From assembly GCA_018136815.1 (NCBI GenBank), contig CM030931.1:5524148-5588147 (forward strand): a stretch of 64,000 nucleotides of DNA, written 5' to 3'. Within the stretch, counting starts at the first letter, position 1, and each line of letters starts with the position of its first letter. Origin of the DNA: Isochrysis galbana (taxonomy: Eukaryota > Haptophyta > Isochrysidales > Isochrysidaceae). Below the pieces are notes generated by a model. It was not told where the DNA came from. It worked only from the letters and a program-made list of their open reading frames with translations, and ran no database searches. Shown here piece by piece: positions 18,735 through 28,746 of the stretch. The position numbers and the translations under genes were made by a program.

Positions 18735-20004
18735 TTCATTTCGGGAGCCGTCGTGGTTGCTGTGGAGTACACGCCAGCTAGCCTTGCGTCACTCTTGACT
18801 ATGTATGCGTTACGACCTCCGCTTCCGTCCCATGCATGCTCACGTCATCCTGCCTTCATGTAATGCAGGCGGCCGCCACTTTACATGGCGATCCTACTCT
18901 CCGCGCCATGGCTTGGCCAACACCGCTGTGCGACGAGCGTCCTGTACGCAAAGCTCGGCGTCTTTGGGGTGTCCCCTTCGCTTCTCTCGCCACCACATCC
19001 ATGAGGGCGGGCATGGGTGTGTTGTCAGGCGGCAAATTATCGGCGGCGAGCACCAGGGCACCATCGCCGCTGAAGGTAAAAAAGGCGGCAAGTACCTCCT
19101 CAATCCTCGACACCGACTCCATCATGGATTCCCTAGGATTGGCTGCCCTAGCACCCCAACCAATGTCCTAAGCATGGCATGGATAGAATTGGCCTCGATG
19201 CTTCGGGGGCGTCTGCCAACTGTACACATCCACGGGACGCCCGCGGTCGCAGCCGTAGTATGCCGCAGGATCTAGCAACATCGTTGGCCGCACTAGCGCC
19301 GTCGCCCACGACCTAGGCATACTATGGTAGGGATCGTGCTGCAAAGTGTCAAGGGTGCTCGCAGTTGCACGCATTCACCGCACAATTTCCGCCGCAGCCG
19401 CGCCATGCTGCCACATCTACCAACCCCTCGTGCCGATGCCTAGAAGGTGGCGCACTTGCGTTGTCGAGCTTGGTCGAGTTGCACATGATTAGGGATATCA
19501 TCAACAAATTCTTGTTCACGTCATCCGCAGCTGCATGGGATGGGCTGCGTCCTGTAGGCACTCCCTCACAACACGTTCAGCAGTGAGCAGCGAGCAAACC
19601 TATGAAATATGTGGCGTCTCGCGTTCTTCCAGTATTACGTCCATCTCTCACTGCCTCAGCCTTATTGAATGACGTGCCGCTGTCGTCATCATAAAGGATT
19701 TCTTTGCTTAACCATTTTAAAGCTTTTCTCGCAACGTTATCCCCCGCGCCACTGGTGGGTGGTGGGGCGGGCGCGCGCAACCTTTCTTGCCTCCGCCCAC
19801 ACATGAATTATGAAGTGGTACCACCCGCTCAGCCGGTGTACATAGAGTAGTCGAGAAAGCCCTGCTGCACCGGCGTCCTGTCGGTTGCGCAAACGCGTAG
19901 TCTTAGGTCGTTTGCGCCTAGATCTAGTAGCTAGTAGATCCTCCATTTGGTACTACCTTCACCTCCCTTTCCACTAGGCGTGGAACTATATATCCAGATA
20001 TCTA
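18735..20004. other. Intergenic, no supported gene
   Basis: Several short frames on both strands (for example 18836-19171 plus, 18856-19125 minus), none recognisable and none with convincing splice context. An AT-richer patch lies near 19990-20060 at the border with the R2 fragment. Confidence 0.35.
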
Positions 20005-20290
20005 AGAAACTTTATAATATACTTACCGCAAATGCGGCCGTGGACACACTACTTACATATAGCATACTTTCTACGCACCCCCGCTCCCCACTTCCCCGGC
20101 CCTTCCCCCCCCCCCCCTCCCCGCCATCAAGCGGCTCCCCCCGTGCACTACTAAGGGGATTGGGGTGAAGGGCTTAGATATGGTCCGGTGGTCCGCCCCC
20201 CCCCCGCCCCCCCCCCCCCCCCGGTGATCCGTCCCCCCTTCCTCCTATGCCTACCAGGCTGGCGGCGGCCTCAGTCCTCAGTCCCGACTT
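20005..20290. repeat. R2 retroposon copy c, partial
   Basis: It follows the left part of the R2 copy at 49996: CCGCAAATGCGGCCGTGGAC, CCCCGGCCCTTCC, a CGCCATCAAGCGG hairpin, GTGCACTACTA, and TAGATATGGTCCGGTGG. It stops at about 20290 where the hAT transposase relic takes over. Contains long C-runs at 20106-20120 and 20196-20222. Confidence 0.65.
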
Positions 20291-21535
20291 ATGCTGGGCA
20301 ATCGCGCGAAAGGAGGGGCAAGGCGCAGGCCGTCAAGCGAATCATTCGCTCTGATGACATTATGGACACAATAAAGGTAGCAATCCAAATCATGGAGCCT
20401 GTGTATCGACTCCTGCGGCTTTGTGACGGCAAGCTTGGGGCAAATCTGGGCAAAGTGTATGGCTACATGCTACAAATTGATACGCACCTGCGCACTGGCA
20501 TCGCAGCGTTGGATGCGCGTAAGAGGCACAAGATTCATGAGCTCTTGATGGCCAGGTGGGAGTACTTCCATGCCCCAGTCATGACTGCCGCCTATTGTTT
20601 GGAGCCTGAATATTGTCGTCGCAAATTTTCATCACAAGAGCTTAAAAAAATATTCTTGAAGGTGCCTACTACTTTGCTATCCTCCGCCCCTCGCACTGGG
20701 GGCTGCCCCTGACATCGCCCTTGCCCCACCCTCACTCCCCTTTCGCACCCCCCCTCGGTCCTTTTTGTTCGGTTTCGGGGGGTCGACCCATGTGCACTAC
20801 TTTGGGTCTGGCGTCGGGGGAGGGGGGGGGGCGGGCCTTTCGGCTCGCCGTTGCTGTGAGGCGCTTTGGGTTGCGTCTCTATGTGGGGGCCCAGCCTTGC
20901 GGCTTTCCCCTATGGGTGGGTCGTCAGGGAGTCTCTCCTCCCTGGTAGCCAGGGCGCTATCCACGCTCGCGTGTTCTTTGTTTTCTTGTACGAGGATGTG
21001 TTCGATCTCTAGTTTCTGCGTTGTTATTTTTAGGGTATGGCTTGGTGCTATTGTGTCATCACAAGAGCTTAAGGAGCTAAAGGCTTGTTTGAAGCAGATG
21101 GCGACCAGGGATCACTCTTATCCAGATATATTAGCGGATCTCGCCGACTTTCAGGAGGCGTGCACTAGTGGCCTATTTGCTATTTCTATTTGATCTCACT
21201 GATGATGTTGAATTTTCTGATAGAGCTAAGACCATGGCATCATACAAATGGGCTAATGTGTACTTGTCTCATTGGCCTCACTTGAAGCGGGCTGCCTGTC
21301 GGCTTCTCTCGCGCTGTCTTGCTCGGCGTCAGGGTGCGAGCGCTCTTGGTCCGTCGGGTATTGGATTCACTCGAAGAAGCGCAACAGATTGGGCCAAACC
21401 ACAGTAGAGAGGCTTGTGAGGTGCCACACCAATTTGGTCTTGGAGGATTTGTTGTTTGTTGAAGGATTGGGAGTCCCATGTGCTGCCTTGGGAGCTAGAG
21501 ATGGTTGTGGAGGAGCCAGAGGACGAAAATGACTG
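20291..21535 (+). pseudogene. Decayed hAT transposase, C-terminal part, split by a retroposon
   Basis: About 20300-20645 encodes helical sequence typical of the hAT insertion domain (IMEPVYRLLRLCDGKL, HKIHELLMARWEYFHAP, YCLEPEYCRRKFSSQEL). It resumes at 21056 as SSQELKELKACLKQMA. After frameshifts it ends with the hAT dimerisation block at about 21290-21450: SASGCERSWSVGYWIHSKKR, NRLGQTTVERLVRCHTNLVL. The CERxWS...IHSKKRNRL core is diagnostic. Frameshifts near 21180 and 21280 and the insertion at 20646-21055 make it non-functional. The BED-finger half is absent here; the element at 8810 has only that half, so they may be complementary pieces of one family. Confidence 0.8.
20646..21055 (-). 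mobile_element. Retroposon B inserted in the hAT transposase (17-bp TSD)
   Basis: TCATCACAAGAGCTTAA occurs at 20629-20645 and again at 21056-21072, flanking about 410 bp that interrupts a reading frame otherwise continuous across the repeat. A 17-bp duplication is the mark of target-primed reverse transcription. The left end is an A-run then TCTTGAAGGTGCC, shared with 51596 and similar in form to the LINE-A 3' end, so the element lies on the minus strand. No coding capacity. Confidence 0.85.
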
Positions 21536-21737
21536 TTAGCTTTGTTCCCGTTAGTATTGTAACTATAGTTAAAAACTTTATAATACCTGATATTCGGCTA
21601 ATATCAGGTCTGATATCAGGTGTTAGGTTGTCAAAACCTGACGACCTGATCCCTGACGTCCCATCACTGCTCGGGAGCGGTCGCGGCACGCTCCATAGTT
21701 CAAACTAGAACAATAGTTTTTGTCCACATGCAGGGTT

Positions 21738-21878
21738 CCTATATGGGAAATACGTATTTACCGTATTTGGCCAGAGGCCAAATACATATGTATTTGGCTG
21801 TATTTGAAGCGCCTCTTGGGTTGTAGGCCTCGAATGTATTTGAAATGTATTTGTATTTGGCTGTATTTCCCATCCAGG
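21738..21878. mobile_element. hAT-type MITE, 141 bp, TGTATTTGG group
   Basis: Tips CCTATATGGGAAATAC (21738-21753) and GTATTTCCCATCCAGG (21863-21878) are inverted repeats with two mismatches. Flanks GCAGGGTT (21730-21737) and GTAGGGTT (21879-21886) match 7 of 8, a mutated 8-bp duplication. The interior has TGTATTTGGC and GGCCAAATAC words and a GGCCAGAGGCC hairpin. It is a near copy of part of 9997-10228. Confidence 0.8.
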
Positions 21879-21886
21879 GTAGGGTT

Positions 21887-22182
21887 ATACGGCTGTCTTT
21901 CATCCCCGAAGGAAGACACTGTCTCGGGGGGCTAGGGAAATAGGAGCCCCCCCTACTGTATCCGGGACTGTATTTGACTGTGTTTGGACGAGGGCACGAG
22001 GGCCAAATACAGACTGTCTTGCCTGAAGTTGGACCCCCCCCTCCCTGTATTTCCCAGTCCCCCCCCCCCCCCTCTCTAGGCTCCCCCCTCCCCTCCCCCC
22101 CAGACCCACCTCTTCTCCGGTCAAACAGCCCCTTCCTGTCCGGCGGCACGAGGTCCGCGTGCCCCCCCCCCCCCCCCCGGCC
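21887..22182. other. Degenerate repeat with poly-C runs
   Basis: Contains GACTGTATTTGACTGTG and GGCCAAATACAGACTG words (about 21966-22020), suggesting another eroded MITE, and long C-runs at 22060-22075 and 22163-22178. No gene. Confidence 0.4.
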
Positions 22183-22285
22183 GCTCTCTCTCTCTCTCTC
22201 TCCCTATCCCTCTCCCTCTCTCCCTCCCTCTCTCTCTCTTCTCTCTACTCTCTCTCTCTCTCTCTTTCTCTCTCGCTCTCTCCCT

Positions 22286-22317
<32 letters not shown>

Positions 22318-22440
22318 TCCCCCCCCCCCTCTGCCGCGCGGCTCCCCCCCCCCCCCTTCTCCCCCTCCTGAGCCTCCCTGATATTCCCTCTCTTCTTCAC
22401 TCTCTTCTCTTCTCTCTGTTTCTTTCTCTCCCTGCCATCC
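22183..22440. repeat. CT microsatellite upstream of RPL27A
   Basis: Almost pure CT runs broken by C-runs, ending about 70 bp before the RPL27A start codon. Probably promoter or 5' UTR; compare the CT/GA tracts at EFG1, DHX15 and the coiled-coil gene. Confidence 0.8.
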
Positions 22441-22511
22441 CTCGCCCCCCTCCCCCCCCACGCCCAGCCCACGGCCCCGCGCCTCGCGGCCTCCCCTTTC
22501 TTGCCTGCGCC

Positions 22512-23441
22512 ATGCCCGTCGCCCCCAAGAACAAGGGCAAGAAGACGCGCAAGCTGCGCGGTGACGTCTCCCATGGTTACGGTCGCATCGGTGCGCGTCA
22601 ACCCCTTCCGTCCCACGCGCGCGCACGCCACACAGACCGCGCGCGCTGAGCTGGTAGAGCGGGGGAATGGCTTTCCATCTCGTGGTGCTCGGGCGGTGTT
22701 GCTGGGCAGGGAGAGAGGAGGGAGAGGACGGTGGTGGGAGGAGCTTCTTCCAGTTGAGGGAGGACGCGACCGAATGCGGACAGTGTGTGTGTGCGTGTGT
22801 ATGAGAGAGAAAGAGATAGAGAGAGAGGGCGATGGAGGGAGAGGGAGAGACTGGGAGAGACAGACGAAAAAGGCAGTCAGCCATCTGGTTGCGCCAGCAC
22901 AAAAGAGCCGATCGCTTTCCCGACCCCACTCGTGCAGGCAAGCACCGGAAGCACCCGGGTGGTCGCGGTAACGCTGGTGGCCAGCATCACCACCGCATCA
23001 TGTTCGACAAATAGTGAGTTGCCTTAGTCCATACGTGCGGCGCAAGGAGCGTGGCATGCGCCCTTTTGCACTCGAGCTCCCACCTGCTGCGAGTGTTGTG
23101 GGCAGCGCATATACTGACTGCTGGCTCCGATCATGCGCAGTCACCCGGGCTACTTCGGTAAGGTCGGTATGCGCTACTTCCACAAGACGAACAACAAGTT
23201 CTTCTGCCCGGTGATCAACCTCGACCGGCTCTGGACTCTCGTCAGCGAGGAGACGCGTCTCAAGTACGCCGACTCTCAGGACAAGGCGCCTGTGATTGAC
23301 TGCGTTAGCAATGGCTACTTCAAGGTTCTGGGGAAGGGTGAGCTGCCAAAGCAGCCGCTTGTGGTGAAGGCTAAGTTCTTCTCAAAGCTGGCTGAGAAGA
23401 AGATCAAGGAGGTTGGCGGTGCCTGCTTGCTGGTTGCGTAG
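22512..23441 (+). CDS. RPL27A: 60S ribosomal protein uL15 (RPL27A/L28)
   Basis: Three exons: 22512-22590, 22938-23013 and 23141-23441, with GT-AG introns of 347 and 127 bp and exact phases, giving 151 residues (the family is about 148). The sequence starts [17 protein letters not shown], then [21 protein letters not shown] and [20 protein letters not shown], the glycine- and histidine-rich N-terminal arm that threads into 28S rRNA. The globular part has [19 protein letters not shown] and ends GGACLLVA. It is a structural protein of the large cytosolic subunit. It starts about 70 bp after a CT tract, and intron 1 contains a GT/GA microsatellite (about 22780-22860). All key blocks are intact. 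Confidence 0.97.
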
Positions 23442-24095
23442 AGGATGAGTCTACATGCCTTGTCCGCGCAAGGGAGTGTGGATCAGGGCTGTGGTGCCTA
23501 TGTACCTCAGAATCGCTTAATATCTGGCTACATGCTGCGGAGAGTAGTGTGAGTGTGCTGGTGGTATTGGTATTGGTATTGGGTTGGTGGAGTGGCAATG
23601 AGCAATGACTGACGAGACAATTTTTTGGCTTAAGCCTAAGCCTAGCGCAAAATACAAAATATTGGTGACTGGCTGGCTCGTGCCAAGCCGAGTTGTGCTT
23701 GAGAGTAAGGGAAGGGGTGTTAAGGCGTAATAGTAATAGCATTGGGATGTGATGGTGATGGGGAGCACACCGGAGAAATGAGCACACACACGGGTGGACG
23801 GCTGAGGCTGAGGCGGTAGCATGAATGAGCGCATGAGCCTCGGGCCTCGGGGGTCTGCGGTCTGTCGAGTCGAGTGTTGAGTGTTGCCGAAGAGCTCTTA
23901 GCCACTCCGTCGCGAGCGGCACCGGCGGCTAGCGCGGCGCTTTGGCCCTCCTCCCCGCCGGGAGTCGGGAGTCGGGCCCGGATGGGCCGTCAGCCTTATA
24001 TTAGGTCCTGATATCATGATATTAGGTCTTCTATCCTCTAGACCTGATACCTGATACTAAGGGCCGCAGGCTATGTGACTATGCATTACAAGGGT
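23442..24095. other. 3' flank of RPL27A
   Basis: No gene. Holds GGTATTGGTATTGGTATTGG near 23560-23585, and near 23990-24060 TATTAGGTCCTGATATCATG and similar palindromic words like those at 21585-21625, probably an eroded MITE. Confidence 0.4.
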
Positions 24096-25018
24096 AAAAA
24101 AAATCTTAGAAAACTAGCCGCTACATGCACGGCGTGAGGCAGGTTGCTAGTGCTGCTCCTAACTACCCTCCCTTTCTTATCACACCCCTTTCCCCCCCCC
24201 CGTTTCCTTTTCTAGCAAATGGAGGGAGGGGAGGCTGCGCGCGCTGCTTCGACCGGGGGCGTGAGATAGAGGGGGTAAGAGTGAGTGGATTCCTTATTTG
24301 GGCGTGTTTTCCCGCCCCCTTGGGGGTCGGTCCTCAGAAGAAATCTGTTTCCTAGTTCAGAGGGTTCATGTTATATTTCTGATGTCTAGTTCTGTGTTCT
24401 GTCGCCACTTGCGCCAGAGCGTCAGAGATCTCCAGGTTAAAATCTTTATCTACTGAATACAGCGGGGAGATCATTCTTCGCAGGTGCTTGTTGCTCGGGG
24501 CATGCAGTCCAAGTCTTTCTCTCTGAGCCTTAAGGCGTTGGAAGAAGCCTACCTTCGCCTTGCTTGACTAGCCAGTGGTATCTCGAGAATATGGCCCTTA
24601 GAATGGCTTTCGTCGATCTCGCCTCGGCGTTGCCGTAGTGTACGTTGTAAAAGTCCGTCAGTATGTATCTCCATGCCAAGATACCTAGATAACCCGAGGA
24701 GGGATGCGGTCTATAGACCTGGTAGCAGAATAGGCGCTGCGCCGTCTCGTGTTGCGATGGGTTGCTCGTGCATTGAGAAGTTGCTCTATGTATGCGAAGA
24801 TCGGTTCCGTCGCGTTACAGCGCGCTAGGTGTGTAGACGACTCAGGGGCCACCCCACAGAAGCGGCACGTTGGGTCGCCGGCGAATCTGTTGGCCGTTGC
24901 GATCCGCCTATGCAGAATATACTATATTGTTGTATAAATAACTATGGACATTTGATGGCTCAATTCGACTGATGTCCCACAATTGACGGAACGACACCTC
25001 CGCTCCCACGCTCGACTC
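24096..25018 (-). pseudogene. LINE-A copy 4, 3' end
   Basis: The minus strand encodes FRQLWDISRIEPSNVHSYLY, then IATANRFAGDPTCRFCGVAP. This is the zinc-ribbon region after the RT of LINE-A, aligned with LTPRDSYMHFKHIHSI and FADDPTCRFCGIAPE of the copy at 60108. The 3' UTR ends at the A-run 24096-24103 followed by TCTT (oligo-T on the coding strand). The frame is broken in the lower part. At about 25019 it abuts an R1 fragment in compatible orientation. Confidence 0.7.
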
Positions 25019-25019
25019 G

Positions 25020-25312
25020 CTCTCAATGGGAGCCGCCCATTCCCTTGTATGCCTGGCGACCAGAGATGGGCGGGGAGTCAGCTCGAGGGCAGGCCTAGCA
25101 TGGGCGTGGGAGAGCGAATCGCGGCCCGCGCCCGCCCACCACCGGGGGTCTGTCTGGGCTAGAATGATAGATGATAGATTCCCCAGCCCCTGCCAGAGGG
25201 CAAGGGCTGAGGTGCTGAGGTTGGTTGTACGGGCCCACCCCGGGGGGTGTCCGCCATGGAGTGAGGGGGGCGCGAGGCCCCGCATTGACCCCCACTTATA
25301 AAAGTAGGTTGC
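25020..25312. repeat. R1 retroposon copy 4, right-end fragment
   Basis: Matches the right third of the R1 copies: GTATGCCTGGCGACCAG, GTCAGCTCGAGGGCAGGCC, GTACGGGCCCACCCCGGGG, and the terminal CCCCCACTTATAAAAGTAGG and TTG. The left two thirds are missing; the fragment joins LINE-A copy 4. Confidence 0.75.
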
Positions 25313-25384
25313 CATCCCATCTCCATCCACATCCACACTGAGCACGGACGGCAGTGCCAACCAAAAAAAAGGCTGGCCCGGACT

Positions 25385-25610
25385 CCACATTCTGAACCAC
25401 CACGCCCAAGGTAGTGCACCTGGGCCGGAGCCCTGAAACCGAAGATAAAGAAAAGAATGAAGGGGGGTAAGGGCAAGGGAACGAGGAACGAGGGGCGGAG
25501 CGAAGGGAAAGCAAGGGCGATGTCCGTAATGGAGGTAGCGGATATAGATATAGCATATATATACCGGATACGGATACCGGGTCTATAGTAGGTAGTAGGT
25601 GTTAGCCCGC
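25385..25610 (+). repeat. Retroposon B copy in inverted orientation, partial
   Basis: AAGGTAGTGCACCTGGGCC and CCGAAACC-type words are the reverse complement of the GTGCACTACTTTGGGC and GGTTTCGGGG segment at 20770-20815 and 51745-51790. The rest is diverged. An AT-rich TATATA stretch follows at 25540-25570. Confidence 0.45.
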
Positions 25611-26104
25611 CAGAATCTTCAGTTTTTAAGCTACCGGTAGTCATATTTGAGCCCCTCCTACTCTACCGTAATGCAGTGCGGCCAAAAATAGAAAAACTAG
25701 GTGGTAGTATTGCATTAGCTAGAGCGAACGTGCATACGCGTACGTAGTTCAACACGTTGTGCGTCGTGCTCATTATTCACTACGCTGCGATCGGCGACGG
25801 GAGAAGTGCAAGCGCTAGTGCGGCCGATGCCAGAGGGCATCAATGAGCACGCCGCAAGCACTCTGGACCCTATAGCGCGAGACATGAGCCGCCTTGAGCG
25901 AGCTCTATAAACGCACTCACAAGACTACATCATGGCTGGGAGAGGACTGGCTTGCCAGCGAAGGCGCTTACAACGCGCCCACAATCTCACTGCGCCAAAG
26001 AAAAGGGCTGACGAGGCTTCTTATGCCATTTTGCGACTTATTTCAATCGCTCTAGCCATCGCAAAGCACATTTGGCCTCTCTAGTAGGCGTGTATGGATT
26101 GGCC
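25611..26104. other. Intergenic, 3' of IMPase-like gene
   Basis: No gene seen. Probably includes the 3' UTR of the minus-strand gene starting at 26105. Confidence 0.35.
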
Positions 26105-27073
26105 TTACGGCATTGGCTTGCCACCTGTGACCTCACGCAAAGTCGCCTCTAGGGTGTCGGCGAGCTCGTTGCTGCACGCGCAGCACAGACCCGAAGGCGC
26201 TTGAAAATCGAAGCCAGTATCGGCGTCGAATCGGCGGAAGGCAACGCCGCTTGCCTCGCCGAGCGCGGCGGCAGCGCACCAGTCCCATGGCTTGGGGCAA
26301 TCACGCTTGGCTAGACCTGAATAAAAGCCGTTCGCGCGGCCGCAAGCCAAATAGGCGACAGAGAGTACCGTCGAGCCTAGAATCCGGAGGGCAAAGACGT
26401 TCTGATTCAAAAGCGCGGCGTGCGCACCAGCAAGGCGTGCAATGCCCTGCGGCGAGCGCTCGTATCCCGCATCGGTGCCAACGATTGCCTTGTCGAGAGT
26501 GGTGACAGAGGCGTCAGCTCGAATGGGAACGCCATTCAGGTAGGCTGCTCGGAAGCCCGTGGCACCCGGTGCCCCCGAGTCAGCGGCGAGCTCTGCTACC
26601 CCAACAAAGAGCTCCTCGCGGTAAGGGTCGTAGACGACGCCCAGCACAGGCTTTGCGTTGACAGCAAGGCCGATGGAGACGCAAGAGAGCGGCAGAGAGT
26701 GCACAAAGTTCTGGGTGCCGTCGATCGGGTCGACTACCCAAGTGGGCGTGCCGGGGTCGATGGATGGAATGTGCCCTGCGGCCGAGGCCGCCTCCTCGCC
26801 CACGAGCGCGTAGCCGGGAAAGCGTGCCGAGAGCTCCAAGGCGACGAGCGCCTCGTTGTCTCTGTCAGTCTGCGTGACGGGGTCGATTCCTCCGCCCTCG
26901 CCGTCCTTGAGCGTTGCGGCGTGGGCGACGGCGAGTGTAGACCGCATTGCAGCCCCACAGCGCAGCGCCACCTCCGCCGCCGCGCGCGCCTCGCCCGCGT
27001 AGAGCCCGAGCTCCGCCTGTGAGAGCCACGCCGGCACCGCGCCGCACGCCATCGCCGCCAGAAGGCGCCACAT
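26105..27073 (-). CDS. Inositol monophosphatase family protein
   Basis: Intronless 322-residue member of the Mg-dependent, Li-sensitive phosphatase family. Residues 92-95 GEEA supply the first metal-binding Glu. Residues 112-123, WVVDPIDGTQNF, are the signature with Asp115 and Asp118. Asp264 in PWDWCAAAAL is the third metal site, in a block that usually reads WDxAAG; the final Gly is replaced by Ala. SIGLAVNAKPVLGVVYDP and the catalytic-domain strands are in order. Length is slightly above the 270-300 norm because of an N-terminal extension that is hydrophobic (MWRLLAAMACGAVPAWL) and could be a targeting peptide; the first ATG at 27073 is taken as the start. Substrate (inositol-1-phosphate, histidinol-phosphate or galactose-1-phosphate) cannot be told from sequence alone. 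Confidence 0.9.
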   Translation of the reverse strand: MWRLLAAMACGAVPAWLSQAELGLYAGEARAAAEVALRCGAAMRSTLAVAHAATLKDGEGGGIDPVTQTDRDNEALVALELSARFPGYALVGEEAASAAGHIPSIDPGTPTWVVDPIDGTQNFVHSLPLSCVSIGLAVNAKPVLGVVYDPYREELFVGVAELAADSGAPGATGFRAAYLNGVPIRADASVTTLDKAIVGTDAGYERSPQGIARLAGAHAALLNQNVFALRILGSTVLSVAYLACGRANGFYSGLAKRDCPKPWDWCAAAALGEASGVAFRRFDADTGFDFQAPSGLCCACSNELADTLEATLREVTGGKPMP

Positions 27074-27384
27074 ACAAGAGAGACGAGCTGTGAACCAGAC
27101 GTGAACGATGAGACGGCGTCCCCACGCTGCACAGTATCGATGGAGCGCCAGAGTTTTATTGTTATGTTAGTATAACCTTAGTGCTGTGTCGGCAACGGAG
27201 CGCCTACGCCGGCGATTGGGGTGTGCGCGGTTGGCGCATGGCTCGTCCGGTGTACTTTATCTTGATGTGGCTAGGGACGCTACATGCTAGCTAGCTAACA
27301 ACTAACAAGATGTCCTACGACGCTCTAAGTTCTAACGTTGAGGGTAAAGGAGTGACGAAGGAGTGGGAGTGGGGCTTCCTATCT
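27074..27384. other. 5' flank of IMPase-like gene
   Basis: No gene. Ends at the left target duplication of the R1 element (27385-27401). Confidence 0.4.
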
Positions 27385-27401
27385 TCCTGACCACTCAAGG
27401 A

Positions 27402-28330
27402 TAATAATAAAACAACTGAGCGTTAGTACCACTACTCCCACTAGCCCGGTACTATCACGACACCCCTCAGCGCACTTGCCCGCACGCCTTGAAGTGATGG
27501 CACAGACACATACACATATGCATCCCTTCAAATCTCCCCCCTCGCAAACCCCCGGCTCCCATTATAACTCCCCACAAGTTACAATGAGGGAAAACCCATT
27601 AAGGCGGACCGGTCGACGCCGGCCGACTCTCCGGGGAAAAACACCGGGGGGGGGGGAGGGACCTCTCGTCGTGAAGCAGAACGGCGAACGGCCCTTACAG
27701 CTCGCGCCGCAAGCAGTCCTCGAAGAAATAAATGACTGCGCCCCCCGATACCTGCCACAAGGACGTCTCGAGCCACTCCCTTCTTCTCGCCCCTCCTGTC
27801 GCCAGCCGCCCCCCTTCGCCCGTTTGCTAACGCAAACGGGGCCCGTTTCTTACCGCACTCCATCGGGGGGGGCGCAAATTCCCCCCTCTCCCTCTCTCCA
27901 TTCTCCTCCGCCCCTCTCCCTGCGGCGCGTCGCCATGCGGCGCGCCACGGCCTGCTCTCAGAGGGCCTTTGGGGGCTCCCAGAGGGCCAGCAAGGGCAGC
28001 TCAGGGGGCAGTGGAGGCTGGGGCTCAGCCCCTGGCCCCCCCTGCCTCTCCCACGCTTGCCACGCTGGCCATTGGAGCCTCCCAGTGGCCTCTGTATGCC
28101 TGGCGACCAGGGGAGGGGGGGGAGTCAGCTCGAGGGCAGGCCCATGCTGGGCGTGGGAGTGCGAGTCTCGGCCCGCGCCCACTAGGGGTCTGGGCCAGAG
28201 TGTTGATTGCCCAGCCCCTGCCAAAGGGCAGGGGCTGGGGTTGATTGTACGGGCCCACCCCGGGGGGTGTCCGCGATGGAGAGAGGGGGGCGCGAGGCCC
28301 CCATTGACCCCCACTTATAAAAGTAGGTTG
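27402..28330. mobile_element. R1 retroposon copy 1 (929 bp) with 17-bp TSD
   Basis: Flanked by TCCTGACCACTCAAGGA (27385-27401) and TCCTGTCCACTCAAGGA (28331-28347), 16 of 17 identical. The body is closely similar along its length to copies at 42218-43160 and 62325-63236. The left end is AT-rich (TAATAATAAAACAACTGAGCG) and the right end is ACTTATAAAAGTAGGTTG. A conserved hairpin CCCGTTTGC-TAAC-GCAAACGGG lies at 27819-27840. Frames inside are Pro/Arg-rich and not conserved as protein, so the element is non-coding. Confidence 0.9.
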
Positions 28331-28347
28331 TCCTGTCCACTCAAGGA

Positions 28348-28746
28348 AAGCTATACAGTATCTCGATCTTGAGATTCTTGGCTCCAGCTGTTCTCTACTA
28401 CACTACTTTATGCATTTTGGCCCCCTTCGCACCTTACAAGTTACGAGTGCTGAGACTAATGGTATACTCTCATACTGGTATACTGGTAGATCGCGCACGG
28501 GGTCGGGCGGCCGGCCGGACTTTCCACACTTTGGCGCCCCCCATCCCCCCCGTCCCCCCCCCCCCGGTCCCCCACCTCCCCCGCCCCCCTGCCCCTTAGC
28601 GGGGCCCTTGCGTGCGGGTGTGTGAGGTTGTGTGTGTGTGTGTGTGGCTGGGCGGGGCGGCCCCCTTCCGTCCCCGACACCCCTTTGATCCCCTTCCGCC
28701 CCCCACCTTCCTTTCCCCCCCCTCCCCACTTGCCTCCTGCCCTCCG
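28348..28746. promoter_or_regulatory. VWA8 upstream region
   Basis: C-runs at 28555-28565 and a TG repeat (about 28619-28648) precede the VWA8 start at 28747. The region presumably contains promoter and 5' UTR; no discrete motif is identified. Confidence 0.35.

Noticed and set aside
22620..22660. tRNA-like words (GAGCTGGTAGAGC) in RPL27A intron 1
   Set aside because: It resembles a D-arm but has no acceptor pairing, anticodon arm or T-loop box within reach.
22204..22941. 245-residue minus-strand frame opposite RPL27A
   Set aside because: Overlaps the CT tract, RPL27A exon 1 and intron 1 on the other strand; composition follows the microsatellite.
27476..28372. Long frames over R1 (also 42209-43150 and 62681-63150)
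   Set aside because: Frames are not conserved as protein between copies and differ in frame and stops; R1 is better explained as non-coding.
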